Assembly (NCBI RefSeq): GCF_000620645.1
Contig: NZ_KK211160.1
Span: 62,001 to 126,000 of the forward strand
DNA length: 64,000 bases
Reading direction: 5' to 3'
Origin: Nocardioides sp. URHA0032
Lineage (GTDB): Bacteria > Actinomycetota > Actinomycetes > Propionibacteriales > Nocardioidaceae
Below, in pieces: positions 41,439 through 49,160 of the stretch. Both the position numbers and the translations under genes were made by a program. The notes below the pieces were generated by a model. That model had not been told where the DNA came from. It searched no databases and worked only from the letters and a program-made list of their open reading frames with translations. How positions within the stretch are numbered: the first letter of the stretch is position 1; the number at the start of each line of letters is the position of its first letter.

Positions 41439-42829
41439 CCTCGGTGAGGGCCCGGCTTAAGCCCGGCGTCCGCCGCGGCGACGTGCTGGTCGGCGGGTCG
41501 CCGATGCGGGTGGTGCGGCTCCGTCCCGGCGCCCTCTCCGACGGCATCGCCGATGGTGCCCTCGCGCGGCGGCTGCTCGACGGCAACCTCGCCGACCCGG
41601 TGCTCGACGACGTCCCGCCGCTCGACCCGGCCGAGCTCACCGTCGTCCTGCCGGTGCACGGCCGCGGCGACGAGCTGGACCGCGCGCTCGCGGCGCTGGA
41701 GCCCCTGAGCTGCCTGGTGGTCGACGATGCGTCACCAGATCCGCTGGCGCCCTGCGCCCCTCATGTCGAGGTCATCCGGCTGGAGGACAACGTGGGGCCG
41801 GCGGGCGCCCGGAACGCGGGGCTGGCCAAGGTGAGCACGCCGTACGTCGCGTTCGTCGACTGCGACGTCACCGTCTCCCCGGACACGCTGCTGCGGCTCG
41901 GCCGGCACTTCGCCGACGAGCGGGTCGCGCTCGTGGCGCCGCGGATCGAGGGCCGCGCCCGCTCCGCGCACCCGCGCTGGTTCGAGCGGTACGAGGAACG
42001 GGCCGCGTCGCTCGATCTGGGCGGCGTCGCGTGCTCGGTGCGCCCGGGCGCCGCGGTCGGCTGGCTGCCGAGCGCCTGCCTGGTCGGGCGGACCGACCTG
42101 CTCGGCGCCGGGTTCGACGAGACCATGCGGGTCGGCGAGGACGTCGACCTGGTGTGGCGGCTCGTCGACGAGGGACTGGTCGTCCGCTACGAGCCCAGCG
42201 AGGTCGCCCACCACGACGCGCGGCGGACCCTGCGTGCGTGGCTGGGCCGCAAGTACGTCTACGGCACCGGCGGCGCCCCGCTCGCCGAGCGGCACGGCGA
42301 CAAGGGCGCGGTCGCCGTGCTGTCGCCCGCCATGGGCCTCGGCGCGGCCGCCCTGCTGGCGCGGCGCCGGTGGTCGGTCCCGGTCGCGCTGCTCTGCGCC
42401 GGCCGAGGGGTGCAGGTGCTGCGCCGCACGCTGCCCGACGTGCCCGACCGGGACCGGATCGCCGTGGGCCTGTCGGCGCGCGGGCTCTGGTGGTCGCTGC
42501 GCCAGGAGTCCGCCCTGCTGCTGCGGCACTGGTGGCCACCGGTCGCGGTGGCCGCGGTGCTCTCGAGGCCGGTACGCCGCGCCGTCGTCAGCGCGCTGCT
42601 GGTCGACGTCGTCGTGAGCAGCGGCTCGGGCGTCGCCGGTCGCCGGCTGGACGACCTCGCCTACGGGGCCGGGCTGTGGTCGGGCGTGCTCCGCAGCCGG
42701 TCGCTCCGAGCCGTCAGCGTGCGAGGTGCAGGGGCGCGCCGCTCGCGCGGTCCAGCGAGCGGCCGATCACGAGCCGCTGGATCTGGTTGGTCCCCTCGAA
42801 GATCTGCATCACCTTCGCCTCGCGCATGA
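41435..42829 (+). CDS. mftF: Mycofactocin glycosyltransferase MftF
   Basis: A 464-residue GT2 glycosyltransferase that adds beta-1,4-glucose units to premycofactocin. The GT-A part has LTVVLPVHGRGDELDRAL, LEDNVGPAGARNAGL, the DxD-like FVDCDVTVS and the late acceptor-site GEDVDLVWRLVDEG; membrane-associating hydrophobic stretches follow. The frame runs 116 nt into the convergent acyl-CoA dehydrogenase gene, so the last 38 residues (Arg/Ser/Gly-rich, low complexity) are encoded antisense to it. They are not expected from the family, and may be an extension by stop loss. Confidence 0.92.
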   Translation: MTSVRARLKPGVRRGDVLVGGSPMRVVRLRPGALSDGIADGALARRLLDGNLADPVLDDVPPLDPAELTVVLPVHGRGDELDRALAALEPLSCLVVDDASPDPLAPCAPHVEVIRLEDNVGPAGARNAGLAKVSTPYVAFVDCDVTVSPDTLLRLGRHFADERVALVAPRIEGRARSAHPRWFERYEERAASLDLGGVACSVRPGAAVGWLPSACLVGRTDLLGAGFDETMRVGEDVDLVWRLVDEGLVVRYEPSEVAHHDARRTLRAWLGRKYVYGTGGAPLAERHGDKGAVAVLSPAMGLGAAALLARRRWSVPVALLCAGRGVQVLRRTLPDVPDRDRIAVGLSARGLWWSLRQESALLLRHWWPPVAVAAVLSRPVRRAVVSALLVDVVVSSGSGVAGRRLDDLAYGAGLWSGVLRSRSLRAVSVRGAGARRSRGPASGRSRAAGSGWSPRRSASPSPRA

Positions 42830-43883
42830 ACCGCTCGACGGGGAAGTCGCGCGTGTAGCCGTAGCCGCCGAGCACCTGGACGGCGTCGGTCGTGACCTTC
42901 ATGGCGTTGTCGGTGGCGACCAGCTTCGCGATCGACGCCTCGCGGCCGTACGGCAGGCCCTGGTCCTTGAGACGCGCGGCGTGCAGCAGCATCGCGCGGG
43001 CGGACTGGATCGCGGCCTCCATGTCGGCCAGCACGAACGCCAGGCCCTGGTGGTCGATGATCCGCTCGCCGAACGTCTCCCGCTCCCGGGCGTAGGCGAC
43101 CGCGTGGTCGAGGGCGCCCTGCGCGAGCCCGGTGGCCACGGCGGCGATCCCGAGCCGCCCGGCGTCGAGGCCGGCGAGCGCGATCTTCAGGCCCTGGCCC
43201 TCCTCGCCGAGCATCCGGTCGGCCGCGACCCGGACGCCGTCGAAGCGCATCGTCGCGGTCGCCGAGCCGGTCAGGCCCATCTTGTGCTCGGGCGGGTCCG
43301 CGACCAGGCCCTCCGCGTCGGCCGGGACGAGGAAGCAGGAGATGTCGTTGCGGCCGTCACCGGTGCGGGCCATCACCTTGTAGAAGTCGGCGTGCCCGCC
43401 GTGCGTCGTCCACGCCTTCGCGCCGGAGATCACCCACTCGTCGCCGTCGCGGCGGCCGCGGGTGCGCATCGCCGCCGGGTCCGAGCCGGCGTGCGGCTCG
43501 GAGAGGCAGTACGCGCCGAGCAGCTCGCCGCCCAGCATCTCGGGGAGCCAGCGCTGTCGCTGCTCCTCCGTGCCGGCGGTCGCCAGGCCGAAGCAGGAGA
43601 GCGCGTGCACGGAGACACCGACGCCGACCGACGCCCACACGGCGCCGATCTCCTCCAGCACCTGGAGGTAGACCTCGTACGGCTGGCCACCGCCGCCGTA
43701 CTCCTCGGCGTAGGGGAGGCTCAGCAGGCCCGCTCGGCCCAGGGTGCGGAACACCTCGCGCGGGAACGTCTCGGTGCGCTCGGCATCGGCGACGAGCGGC
43801 GCGAGCTCGCGGGTGGCGAGGTCGCGGACCAGGCCGATCAGGTCGACGGCCTCGTCGGTGGGCAGCAGGCGGGACGCGGGCAT
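42714..43883 (-). CDS. Acyl-CoA dehydrogenase
   Basis: A 389-residue FAD-dependent acyl-CoA dehydrogenase with the family blocks YCLSEPHAGSDPAAMRT, WVISGAKAWTTHGGHAD, and the C-terminal GGYGYTRDFPVERFMREAKVMQIFEGTNQIQR, whose Glu is the catalytic base. It introduces the alpha-beta double bond into an acyl-CoA of unknown chain length. It is divergent from a TetR gene and separated by an AGTACCA...TGGTACT inverted repeat. Similar dehydrogenases commonly accompany mycofactocin loci, and MftR itself senses acyl-CoA, so a link is plausible. Confidence 0.93.
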   Translation of the reverse strand: MPASRLLPTDEAVDLIGLVRDLATRELAPLVADAERTETFPREVFRTLGRAGLLSLPYAEEYGGGGQPYEVYLQVLEEIGAVWASVGVGVSVHALSCFGLATAGTEEQRQRWLPEMLGGELLGAYCLSEPHAGSDPAAMRTRGRRDGDEWVISGAKAWTTHGGHADFYKVMARTGDGRNDISCFLVPADAEGLVADPPEHKMGLTGSATATMRFDGVRVAADRMLGEEGQGLKIALAGLDAGRLGIAAVATGLAQGALDHAVAYARERETFGERIIDHQGLAFVLADMEAAIQSARAMLLHAARLKDQGLPYGREASIAKLVATDNAMKVTTDAVQVLGGYGYTRDFPVERFMREAKVMQIFEGTNQIQRLVIGRSLDRASGAPLHLAR

Positions 43884-43884
43884 G

Positions 43885-43911
43885 AGTACCACAGTACGCC
43901 GATCTGGTACT
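43885..43911. promoter_or_regulatory. Operator-like inverted repeat between ACDH and TetR genes
   Basis: AGTACCA (43885-43891) and TGGTACT (43905-43911) form a perfect seven-bp inverted repeat with a 13-nt spacer, immediately upstream of the ACDH ATG and 15 nt before the TetR GTG. It covers the promoter region of both, as expected for the site of the adjacent TetR regulator. Confidence 0.6.
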
Positions 43912-43925
43912 GATAGCGTCATCGC

Positions 43926-44492
43926 GTGCCGCCGCCCCGCCACCAGCTCCTCGACGAGCTGATCGAGCTGTTCCTCGCCGAGGGGTTCCTGGAGCTCGGC
44001 GTCGGTGACCTGGCGGCGCGGCTGCGCTGCTCGCGCACGACGATCTACCAGGTCGCGCCGAGCAAGGAGGAGATCGTGCTGACCGCGGTCCGTGGCTTCT
44101 TCCGCCGCGCGACCGAGCGGATCGAGGCGCAGGTGGAGGGCGAGCCCGACCCGGGCGCGCGGCTGTCGGTCTACCTGGTCGCGGTGGCTGCCGAGCTGGC
44201 GCCGGCCTCCGAGCGGTTCTACGCCGACCTCCAGGCGTACGCGCCCGCGGCCGGCATCTACGAGGCCAACACCCGGCTGGCCGCGCGCCGGCTCCAGGAC
44301 CTGGTCACCGCCGGGGTCGCCGCCGGGGCGCTGCGGCCGGTCGACGCGACCTTCGTGGGTGCCGCGGTCGCGCAGGTGATGACCGCGATCCAGGGCGGCG
44401 CGATCGCGTCGGCGTCCGGTCTGGCCGATGCGGCGGCGTACCGCGCCCTCGCCGACCTGGTCGTCCACGGTGTGGGCGGGACCACTGCCTGA
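43926..44492 (+). CDS. TetR/AcrR family regulator
   Basis: A 188-residue regulator with HTH LLDELIELFLAEGFLELGVGDLAARLRCSRTTIYQVAPSKEE in the first 50 residues (quoted in part elsewhere as about 9-50) and a mostly helical ligand domain. TAGCGT six nt before the GTG marks a leaderless start. It probably represses the divergent acyl-CoA dehydrogenase, and perhaps itself, through the inverted repeat between them; an acyl-CoA ligand would fit but is inference. Confidence 0.82.
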   Translation: MPPPRHQLLDELIELFLAEGFLELGVGDLAARLRCSRTTIYQVAPSKEEIVLTAVRGFFRRATERIEAQVEGEPDPGARLSVYLVAVAAELAPASERFYADLQAYAPAAGIYEANTRLAARRLQDLVTAGVAAGALRPVDATFVGAAVAQVMTAIQGGAIASASGLADAAAYRALADLVVHGVGGTTA

Positions 44493-44534
44493 GCACCTCC
44501 CGGGGGCCGGTCGCTGGCTGAGAGAGTGGCGGCC

Positions 44535-45212
44535 ATGACGAACCTCCCCGAGTCCCTCGCTGGCAAGACCGTCGCCGTCCTCGGCGGCACCGGACCGCAG
44601 GGTCGTGGGCTGGCGCGCCGCTTCGCCGTCGCCGGTGTTCCCGTGGTGATCGGCAGCCGGAGCGCGGAGCGGGCGGCGGAGGCCGCGACCCGGCTCGCGG
44701 CGGACCTGTCGGGTGAGGTCAGCGGTGCCGACAACGCCGGCGCCGCGGCGGCCGGCGACATCGTCGTGGTCGCGGTCCCGTGGGACGGGCACGGCGAGCT
44801 GCTGGCGTCGCTGAGGTCCGAGCTGGCCGGCAAGGTCGTGGTCGACTGCGTCAACCCCCTGGGCTTCGACAAGCAGGGCGCGTACGCGCTGGCGGTCGAG
44901 GAGGGCTCCGCGGCCCAGCAGGCGCAGTCGATCCTCCCGGACTCGACCGTCGTCGGTGCGTTCCACAACGTCAGCGCGGTCAAGCTCGAGGATCCCGAGG
45001 TGGAGACCGTCGACACCGACGTGCTGGTGCTCGGTGACGTGCGCGAGGCGACCGACCTGGTGCAGGACCTGGCCGACGTGATCCCGGGCGTGCGCGGGGT
45101 GTACGGCGGACGCCTGCGCAACGCCCACCAGGTGGAGGCCCTGACCGCCAACCTGATCTCGGTGAACCGTCGGCACAAGGCGCACGCGGGCATCCGGATC
45201 ACCGACATCTGA
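44535..45212 (+). CDS. NADPH-dependent F420 reductase (NpdG-like)
   Basis: A 225-residue oxidoreductase whose N-terminal Rossmann motif AVLGGTGPQGRGLARRFAVAG and VIGSRSAERA (NADPH phosphate recognition by SR...R) match the F420:NADP oxidoreductase family. DIVVVAVPWDGHGE, VDCVNPLG and VVGAFHNVSA follow in family order. It would pass hydride between NADPH and F420, feeding the Ddn-type and luciferase-like enzymes encoded at 2134 and 59209. ATG 44535 is chosen; GTG 44526 would add three residues. Confidence 0.88.
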   Translation: MTNLPESLAGKTVAVLGGTGPQGRGLARRFAVAGVPVVIGSRSAERAAEAATRLAADLSGEVSGADNAGAAAAGDIVVVAVPWDGHGELLASLRSELAGKVVVDCVNPLGFDKQGAYALAVEEGSAAQQAQSILPDSTVVGAFHNVSAVKLEDPEVETVDTDVLVLGDVREATDLVQDLADVIPGVRGVYGGRLRNAHQVEALTANLISVNRRHKAHAGIRITDI

Positions 45213-45340
45213 GCCGGTGTGCCGGACATCACCCGGCTGGACAGTCAGGAGACCGCAATATTGTTCGAGTCCGGGGTGTTGAGAGGGTAATCTTTTCGGT
45301 CGGAGCCCGTCGGCCCCGACACCCCCACATCGTTCGACCA

Positions 45341-45377
45341 CGACACGGTCGCCGCACCTGGTGCGGCGGCCGTGTCG
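45341..45377 (+). promoter_or_regulatory. Strong hairpin upstream of the SemiSWEET-like gene
   Basis: CGACACGGTCGCCGCAC (45341-45357) pairs with GTGCGGCGGCCGTGTCG (45361-45377): 17 bp with a single G-U pair and a CTG loop. It lies 129 nt after the npdG-like stop and 28 nt before the next ATG. A -10-like TAATCT at 45288-45293 would place it within the leader of the downstream gene, so it is either a late terminator or a leader element. Confidence 0.5.
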
Positions 45378-45404
45378 CACGTCCACACCCCGGAAGGAAG
45401 TGCC

Positions 45405-46067
45405 ATGAGCCTCGATCTCGCCACCCTCGTCGGAGTCGCCGGCACTCTCCTGGCGGCCGCCTACACGGTCCCGCAGTTCCGCAAGCTGCGCCGGATGACC
45501 ACCGCGGCCGGCGTCAGCGTCGCCGCGCTGGCCAGCTCGACGATCAGCGGCGTGGCGTGGACCGTGTTCGGCGTGCTCGAGCACCAGGTCTGGGTCGCGT
45601 TGCCGGCGGCGGTCGCGGTGCCCGCGACCGCCGGCGCCGTCACCCTGGCGTGGCTCCGCGGCGGGTCACGGGCGCGGCTCTGGCTGCCGGTCACGTGGCT
45701 GTTCGTGGTCTCCGCCGCCGGCCTCTCCGCGATCTGGGTGGGCTCCGGCCCGGCGACGGTCGTGCTCGGCGGCTCGGTCGCGCTGCTGGTCGTCCCGGCC
45801 GCGCTCACCGCGTGGCGCAGCCACGACGTCTCGGCGATCGCCGCCTCGGCCTGGTCGCTGATGATCGTCGACGCCCTGCTCGCCGGTGCGTACGGCCTGC
45901 TGGCCGACGTCGACGCGAACCTGATCTACGCCGCCGTCGCGACCATCGGGTCGCTGGCGATCCTGCTGCGGGTCGGCATCCCCGCCCACGTGCACGCCCG
46001 CCTGGTCCGCCTCCCCGACGGCATCGACCCCGACGTCACCTGCGACGAGCTCTCGCTGGCCGCCTGA
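45405..46067 (+). CDS. PQ-loop / SemiSWEET-like membrane protein
   Basis: A 220-residue integral membrane protein with six to seven helices. The first repeat shows the PQ-loop pattern AAAYTVPQFRKLRRMTTAAGVSVAAL (about residues 15-40), the hallmark of SemiSWEET transporters and PQ-loop proteins. The second repeat is degenerate. Transport of a sugar or amino acid is likely but untested. GGAAGGAAG before the ATG supports the start. A strong hairpin precedes it and two palindromic repeats follow it. Confidence 0.75.
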   Translation: MSLDLATLVGVAGTLLAAAYTVPQFRKLRRMTTAAGVSVAALASSTISGVAWTVFGVLEHQVWVALPAAVAVPATAGAVTLAWLRGGSRARLWLPVTWLFVVSAAGLSAIWVGSGPATVVLGGSVALLVVPAALTAWRSHDVSAIAASAWSLMIVDALLAGAYGLLADVDANLIYAAVATIGSLAILLRVGIPAHVHARLVRLPDGIDPDVTCDELSLAA

Positions 46068-46073
46068 TCTGGG

Positions 46074-46132
46074 TAGTCCCTGGCGAAAATGTCGTGGAAC
46101 CGGTCTGGGGAGAGCATTTCGGGCAGGGACTA
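46074..46132. repeat. 59-nt palindromic repeat, copy 1
   Basis: An element starting TAGTCCCTG and ending CAGGGACTA (perfect nine-bp outer arms), with inner arms CGAAAATG and GCATTTCG, around a GTGGAACCGGTCTGGG centre. It folds as a long hairpin on either strand. A second copy begins 76 nt later with only two differences (GGGGAGAG here against GGGCGGAG). It starts seven nt after the SemiSWEET-like stop codon. Confidence 0.85.
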
Positions 46133-46149
46133 GGCCGCCGGGTTGCGGG

Positions 46150-46208
46150 TAGTCCCTGGCGAAAATGTCGTGGAACCGGTCTGGGCGGAGCATTTCGGGC
46201 AGGGACTA
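46150..46208. repeat. 59-nt palindromic repeat, copy 2
   Basis: Second copy of the TAGTCCCTG...CAGGGACTA element, in the same orientation as copy 1 and 17 nt after it. It is 37 nt upstream of the next gene's ATG. Tight tandem copies of a hairpin-forming unit resemble REP or small MITE-like elements; the family is not one I recognise. Confidence 0.85.
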
Positions 46209-46244
46209 CGCGGCCGGATTGCCCGCGTCTGAGAGGGTGCAGGC

Positions 46245-46697
46245 ATGAGGTTCCCCGGGGGCCGAGCCGCGAAGAGGGTCGTGCTGGAGACCGTCGGATG
46301 GGTGCTCGTGGTGGCCGGCGTCGCCGCGCTGGTGCTGCCCGGGCCCGGGCTGCTGATGATCGCGGCCGGCATGGTGATCCTGTCCCAGGAGTACGAGTGG
46401 GCGGAGCGCCGGGTCGAGCCGATCAAGCGCAAGGCCCTGCGGGGCGCCGCCGAGGGTGTCGACACGAACCTCCGGGTCGCGATGTCGACGCTGTTCGCGC
46501 TCGTGCTGCTCGCGTGCGGCCTGCTGTGGATCTGGAGCCCGCCCGTGCCGGGCTGGTGGCCGTTCCCCAGTTGGCTCTGGTTGCCCGGGAGCATCTGGAC
46601 CGGCGTGACGCAGGTGCTGTCGGCGTTCATCGCCCTCGGCCTGATCGCCTGGAGCTTCCGGCGCTACCGGGTCCGGGGCGAGCTGCCCCCCGAGTAG
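46245..46697 (+). CDS. PGPGW / TIGR02611-type small membrane protein
   Basis: A 150-residue protein. The first transmembrane hairpin has AALVLPGPGLLMIAAGMVILSQEY, the PGPG signature, followed by an amphipathic basic stretch (RRVEPIKRKAL) and two more helices (about 85-105 and 120-142). The family is conserved in actinobacteria and of unknown function. The ATG follows a run of palindromic repeats that may form part of its leader. Confidence 0.8.
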   Translation: MRFPGGRAAKRVVLETVGWVLVVAGVAALVLPGPGLLMIAAGMVILSQEYEWAERRVEPIKRKALRGAAEGVDTNLRVAMSTLFALVLLACGLLWIWSPPVPGWWPFPSWLWLPGSIWTGVTQVLSAFIALGLIAWSFRRYRVRGELPPE

Positions 46698-46726
46698 GTC
46701 CCCGAGCGGAGCCAGAAACACCCCGT

Positions 46727-46759
46727 GGTACGCCGCCGCCCCCCCGGCGACGGCGTACC
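46727..46759. terminator. Hairpin between convergent genes
   Basis: GGTACGCCG (46727-46735) pairs with CGGCGTACC (46751-46759) around a C-rich loop that can add inner GC pairs. It separates the PGPGW gene from the convergent secreted-protein gene and is a likely bidirectional terminator. Confidence 0.6.
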
Positions 46760-46769
46760 CCCCAGGGAC

Positions 46770-47504
46770 CTAGATGACCCGCGGGCGCAGGCCGATCCCG
46801 CCCAGGGTGTCGCAGATCGGCAGCGGCAGGCCGAGCTGGCACACGGGGTCGAGGATGGTGCCGGGATCCGGCGGCAGCGGGACGCCGCCGTTGGCCGCGT
46901 CGCAGATCTCCTGCGGCAGTCCCGCGTCGCACAGCGCCTGGATCGGGCTCTCCCCACCCGGGCCGGGCGGGTTGGTCGCCGCGTCGCAGATCGGCTGCGG
47001 CAGCCCGGCGTCGCACAGCGGCTGGATCGGGCTGTCACCACCGGGAGCCGGCGTCGGCAGCGTGGAGAACGCGTCGCAGATCTCCTGTGGCAGCCCGGCG
47101 TCGCACGCCGGCTGCAGCGGGGAGTCCGTCCCGCCGTCGCCGCCGCCACCGCCCTGGTTGCGCTGGCACCTCTTGAGCCTGGACTTCGCCTTGCCCAGGG
47201 CCTTCTTCTTGGCCTTGAGGTGCTTCTTCGCCTTCTGGACCCGCTGGTCGGCGGCGTGCTTCTGCTTCTTGCTGCCGGCGTGCTGCTTGGCCTTCTTCGC
47301 CTTCTTGACCTTCTTCTGCGCCTGGTGCACGGCCTTCTTGGCCTTGGCGACCTTGGCCTTCTGCTTCGCGCACGGCGCCGCGACGCGGGCGCCGCTGTCG
47401 CTGCCGGGGGCGGAGGCCTGGGCGGTCGTGACAGCGCCGGAGCCGAGGCTCAGCGCCAGCGTCACGCATCCCGCCAGGACCAGCCTCGCTGCGTTCCTGA
47501 TCAA
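46770..47504 (-). CDS. Secreted Lys-rich coiled-coil protein with four Cys-pair repeats
   Basis: A 244-residue exported protein. The signal peptide (about residues 1-32) ends near AQASA. The first mature part is a Cys-clamped Lys/Ala/Gln helix (from PCAKQKAKVAKAKK to RLKRCQRNQ, about 47-132). After a Gly-rich linker come four imperfect repeats built on CDAGLPQEICDA: variants are PACDAGLPQEICDA, PLCDAGLPQPICDA, ALCDAGLPQEICDA and PVCQLGLPLPICDT, each with one Cys pair and separated by Pro/Gly linkers. I do not recognise the repeat. GGGAGGGACA before TTG 47504 supports that start. Confidence 0.75.
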   Translation of the reverse strand: MIRNAARLVLAGCVTLALSLGSGAVTTAQASAPGSDSGARVAAPCAKQKAKVAKAKKAVHQAQKKVKKAKKAKQHAGSKKQKHAADQRVQKAKKHLKAKKKALGKAKSRLKRCQRNQGGGGGDGGTDSPLQPACDAGLPQEICDAFSTLPTPAPGGDSPIQPLCDAGLPQPICDAATNPPGPGGESPIQALCDAGLPQEICDAANGGVPLPPDPGTILDPVCQLGLPLPICDTLGGIGLRPRVI

Positions 47505-47633
47505 TGTCCCTCCCTGGGTCGGTAGGGGTGGCGTTCCCATCCGGCGCGTCCGCCAACCCGCGGTCCAGACCTGTGCCGCCGGTCTGCCGGGTACCGTCTG
47601 CGCATCGGCACCGGGGCATGGAACATCGCGCGA

Positions 47634-49145
47634 GTGGGGCGGGCCGTCGCCGTCGCCCTGCTCCTGACCCTGCCGTTCGCGGCCGCCCTCACGGCGGTCG
47701 GGCACGCTCCACCCGCCCGGATCGAGGTGGCCGGCCAGCCCGTGTCGGTGCGGCCGGTGCTCGGCCAGGACACCAGCCTCCTCTTCGACGGCGCCCTCGT
47801 CAGCCCCCGGCACCGGGAGCTCGCGGGGATCGACGTGGGCGTGGACGTGGACGCGAACTGGATCCAGATCGTGCCCAGCGACAAGGACACCCGGAGCTAC
47901 CTGGTCAGCCTGTGGGCGAACCCCCAGCCCGCGATGCAGCTCATCCAGGACGCGGCGCGGCGCCAGGTCGTCACGTGGGGCGCGGGCGGGTTCGCGGCGG
48001 GGACCGCCGTCCTCGTCGGGGTGCTGCTCGTGCTCCGGTCCCGCCGGCGCCGCCTCGCCGGCTACACCGCCGAGCAGGCGGCCCTGGTCCGGGGGCACAA
48101 CCGCCGCCTACGGCGGGTGCTCGCGGCGGGCGGTGTCGTCCTCGTGCTGGTCGTGGACGTGCTCGGGGCCCGGGTCCTGCTGCACCGCGACCACCGTGTG
48201 GTCACCCCCACCGCCTCGTTCGACGGCACCGCGCTCGAGGGCACCGAGGTGCGGGGGCTGCTCGCCGACGTGCTGCCGTTCCTCTCGGTGCTCCGGCCGC
48301 GCTCGGAGTTCTACGACGACGTGGCGGCGAACCTCGAGGACGCCGTCCGCGCCGAGTCGACCCTGGCCCCCGCCGACGGCGAGGTCCGGTTCGTGATGGC
48401 CGAGGACTTCGAGGACGTCAACGGGATGGCCCGGCAGGTCGGCCTGACCGCCAGCCTCGTGGACGCGGACTTCGTGGCGCTCAGCGGCGACCTGACCTTC
48501 GCGGGCAAGGACATCGAGACCTACGTGATGGACACCGTCGACTACTACGCGGAGGGCCGGCCGGTCTACTTCGCCCCCGGGCTGCACGACACCCGCACCA
48601 TCGTCGACGCGGCGCACGCCCGAGGCTGGGTGGTCGCCGACGGCACCACGCGGACCATCGGCGGGCTCGACCTGCTCGCCGTACCCGACCCGCGCATCTC
48701 GACCGTCGGGGACTTCGGCTCGGGGACCGTGCTGCGCGACCCCGACGTCGACACCGACGCCTTCGTGGCCGACACGGTACGGCGGGCCTGCGAGGACGAG
48801 CCGGACTTCGTGCTGCTCCACGACCACCTGCTGGGCAGCACGATCGCCGAGGCGGGCTGCCAGCGGGTCGCGGTGCTGGACGGCCGGTCCTACGAGTTCC
48901 TGGGCCCCCGGCCGGTCGAGACCAGCGACGGGTCGGAGACGACCGAGTTCACCGTCGGCAGCGCGGGTGGCCACGTCTCGACCGAGCCGGACCCCGGGGT
49001 CATCCGGCACCCCGCTCGCTTCGCCGTGCTGTCCTTCCGGCCGGCGACCGGCGCGACGACGTACTCCGTGGTCACGGTGAACCCCGACGCCAGCGTCAGC
49101 ATCACGCCGCGCCTGCCGCTGTCGGTGCCGTACGACGCCGGCTGA
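47634..49145 (+). CDS. Membrane-anchored, degenerate calcineurin-like metallophosphoesterase
   Basis: A 503-residue protein with a helix at the N-terminus (about 3-22) and two more at about 112-135 and 163-182. The C-terminal half resembles membrane-linked metallophosphoesterases: VDADFVALSGDLTFAGK and GRPVYFAPGLHDTRTI fit the GD and GNHD motifs, with Asn replaced by Leu, and PDFVLLHDHLLG fits the next His. The first motif reads AEDFED rather than SDxH, and the final GHxH is absent. Phosphatase activity is therefore doubtful. The GTG start is preceded by a GC-rich leader. Confidence 0.65.
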   Translation: MGRAVAVALLLTLPFAAALTAVGHAPPARIEVAGQPVSVRPVLGQDTSLLFDGALVSPRHRELAGIDVGVDVDANWIQIVPSDKDTRSYLVSLWANPQPAMQLIQDAARRQVVTWGAGGFAAGTAVLVGVLLVLRSRRRRLAGYTAEQAALVRGHNRRLRRVLAAGGVVLVLVVDVLGARVLLHRDHRVVTPTASFDGTALEGTEVRGLLADVLPFLSVLRPRSEFYDDVAANLEDAVRAESTLAPADGEVRFVMAEDFEDVNGMARQVGLTASLVDADFVALSGDLTFAGKDIETYVMDTVDYYAEGRPVYFAPGLHDTRTIVDAAHARGWVVADGTTRTIGGLDLLAVPDPRISTVGDFGSGTVLRDPDVDTDAFVADTVRRACEDEPDFVLLHDHLLGSTIAEAGCQRVAVLDGRSYEFLGPRPVETSDGSETTEFTVGSAGGHVSTEPDPGVIRHPARFAVLSFRPATGATTYSVVTVNPDASVSITPRLPLSVPYDAG

Positions 49146-49160
49146 CTCACGCCGCCGCCG

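Noticed and set aside
45666..46193. Minus-strand frames that repeat a DRFHDIFARDYP peptide
   Set aside because: The repeated peptide is only the translation of the two palindromic DNA repeats; no start signal or domain supports a protein.
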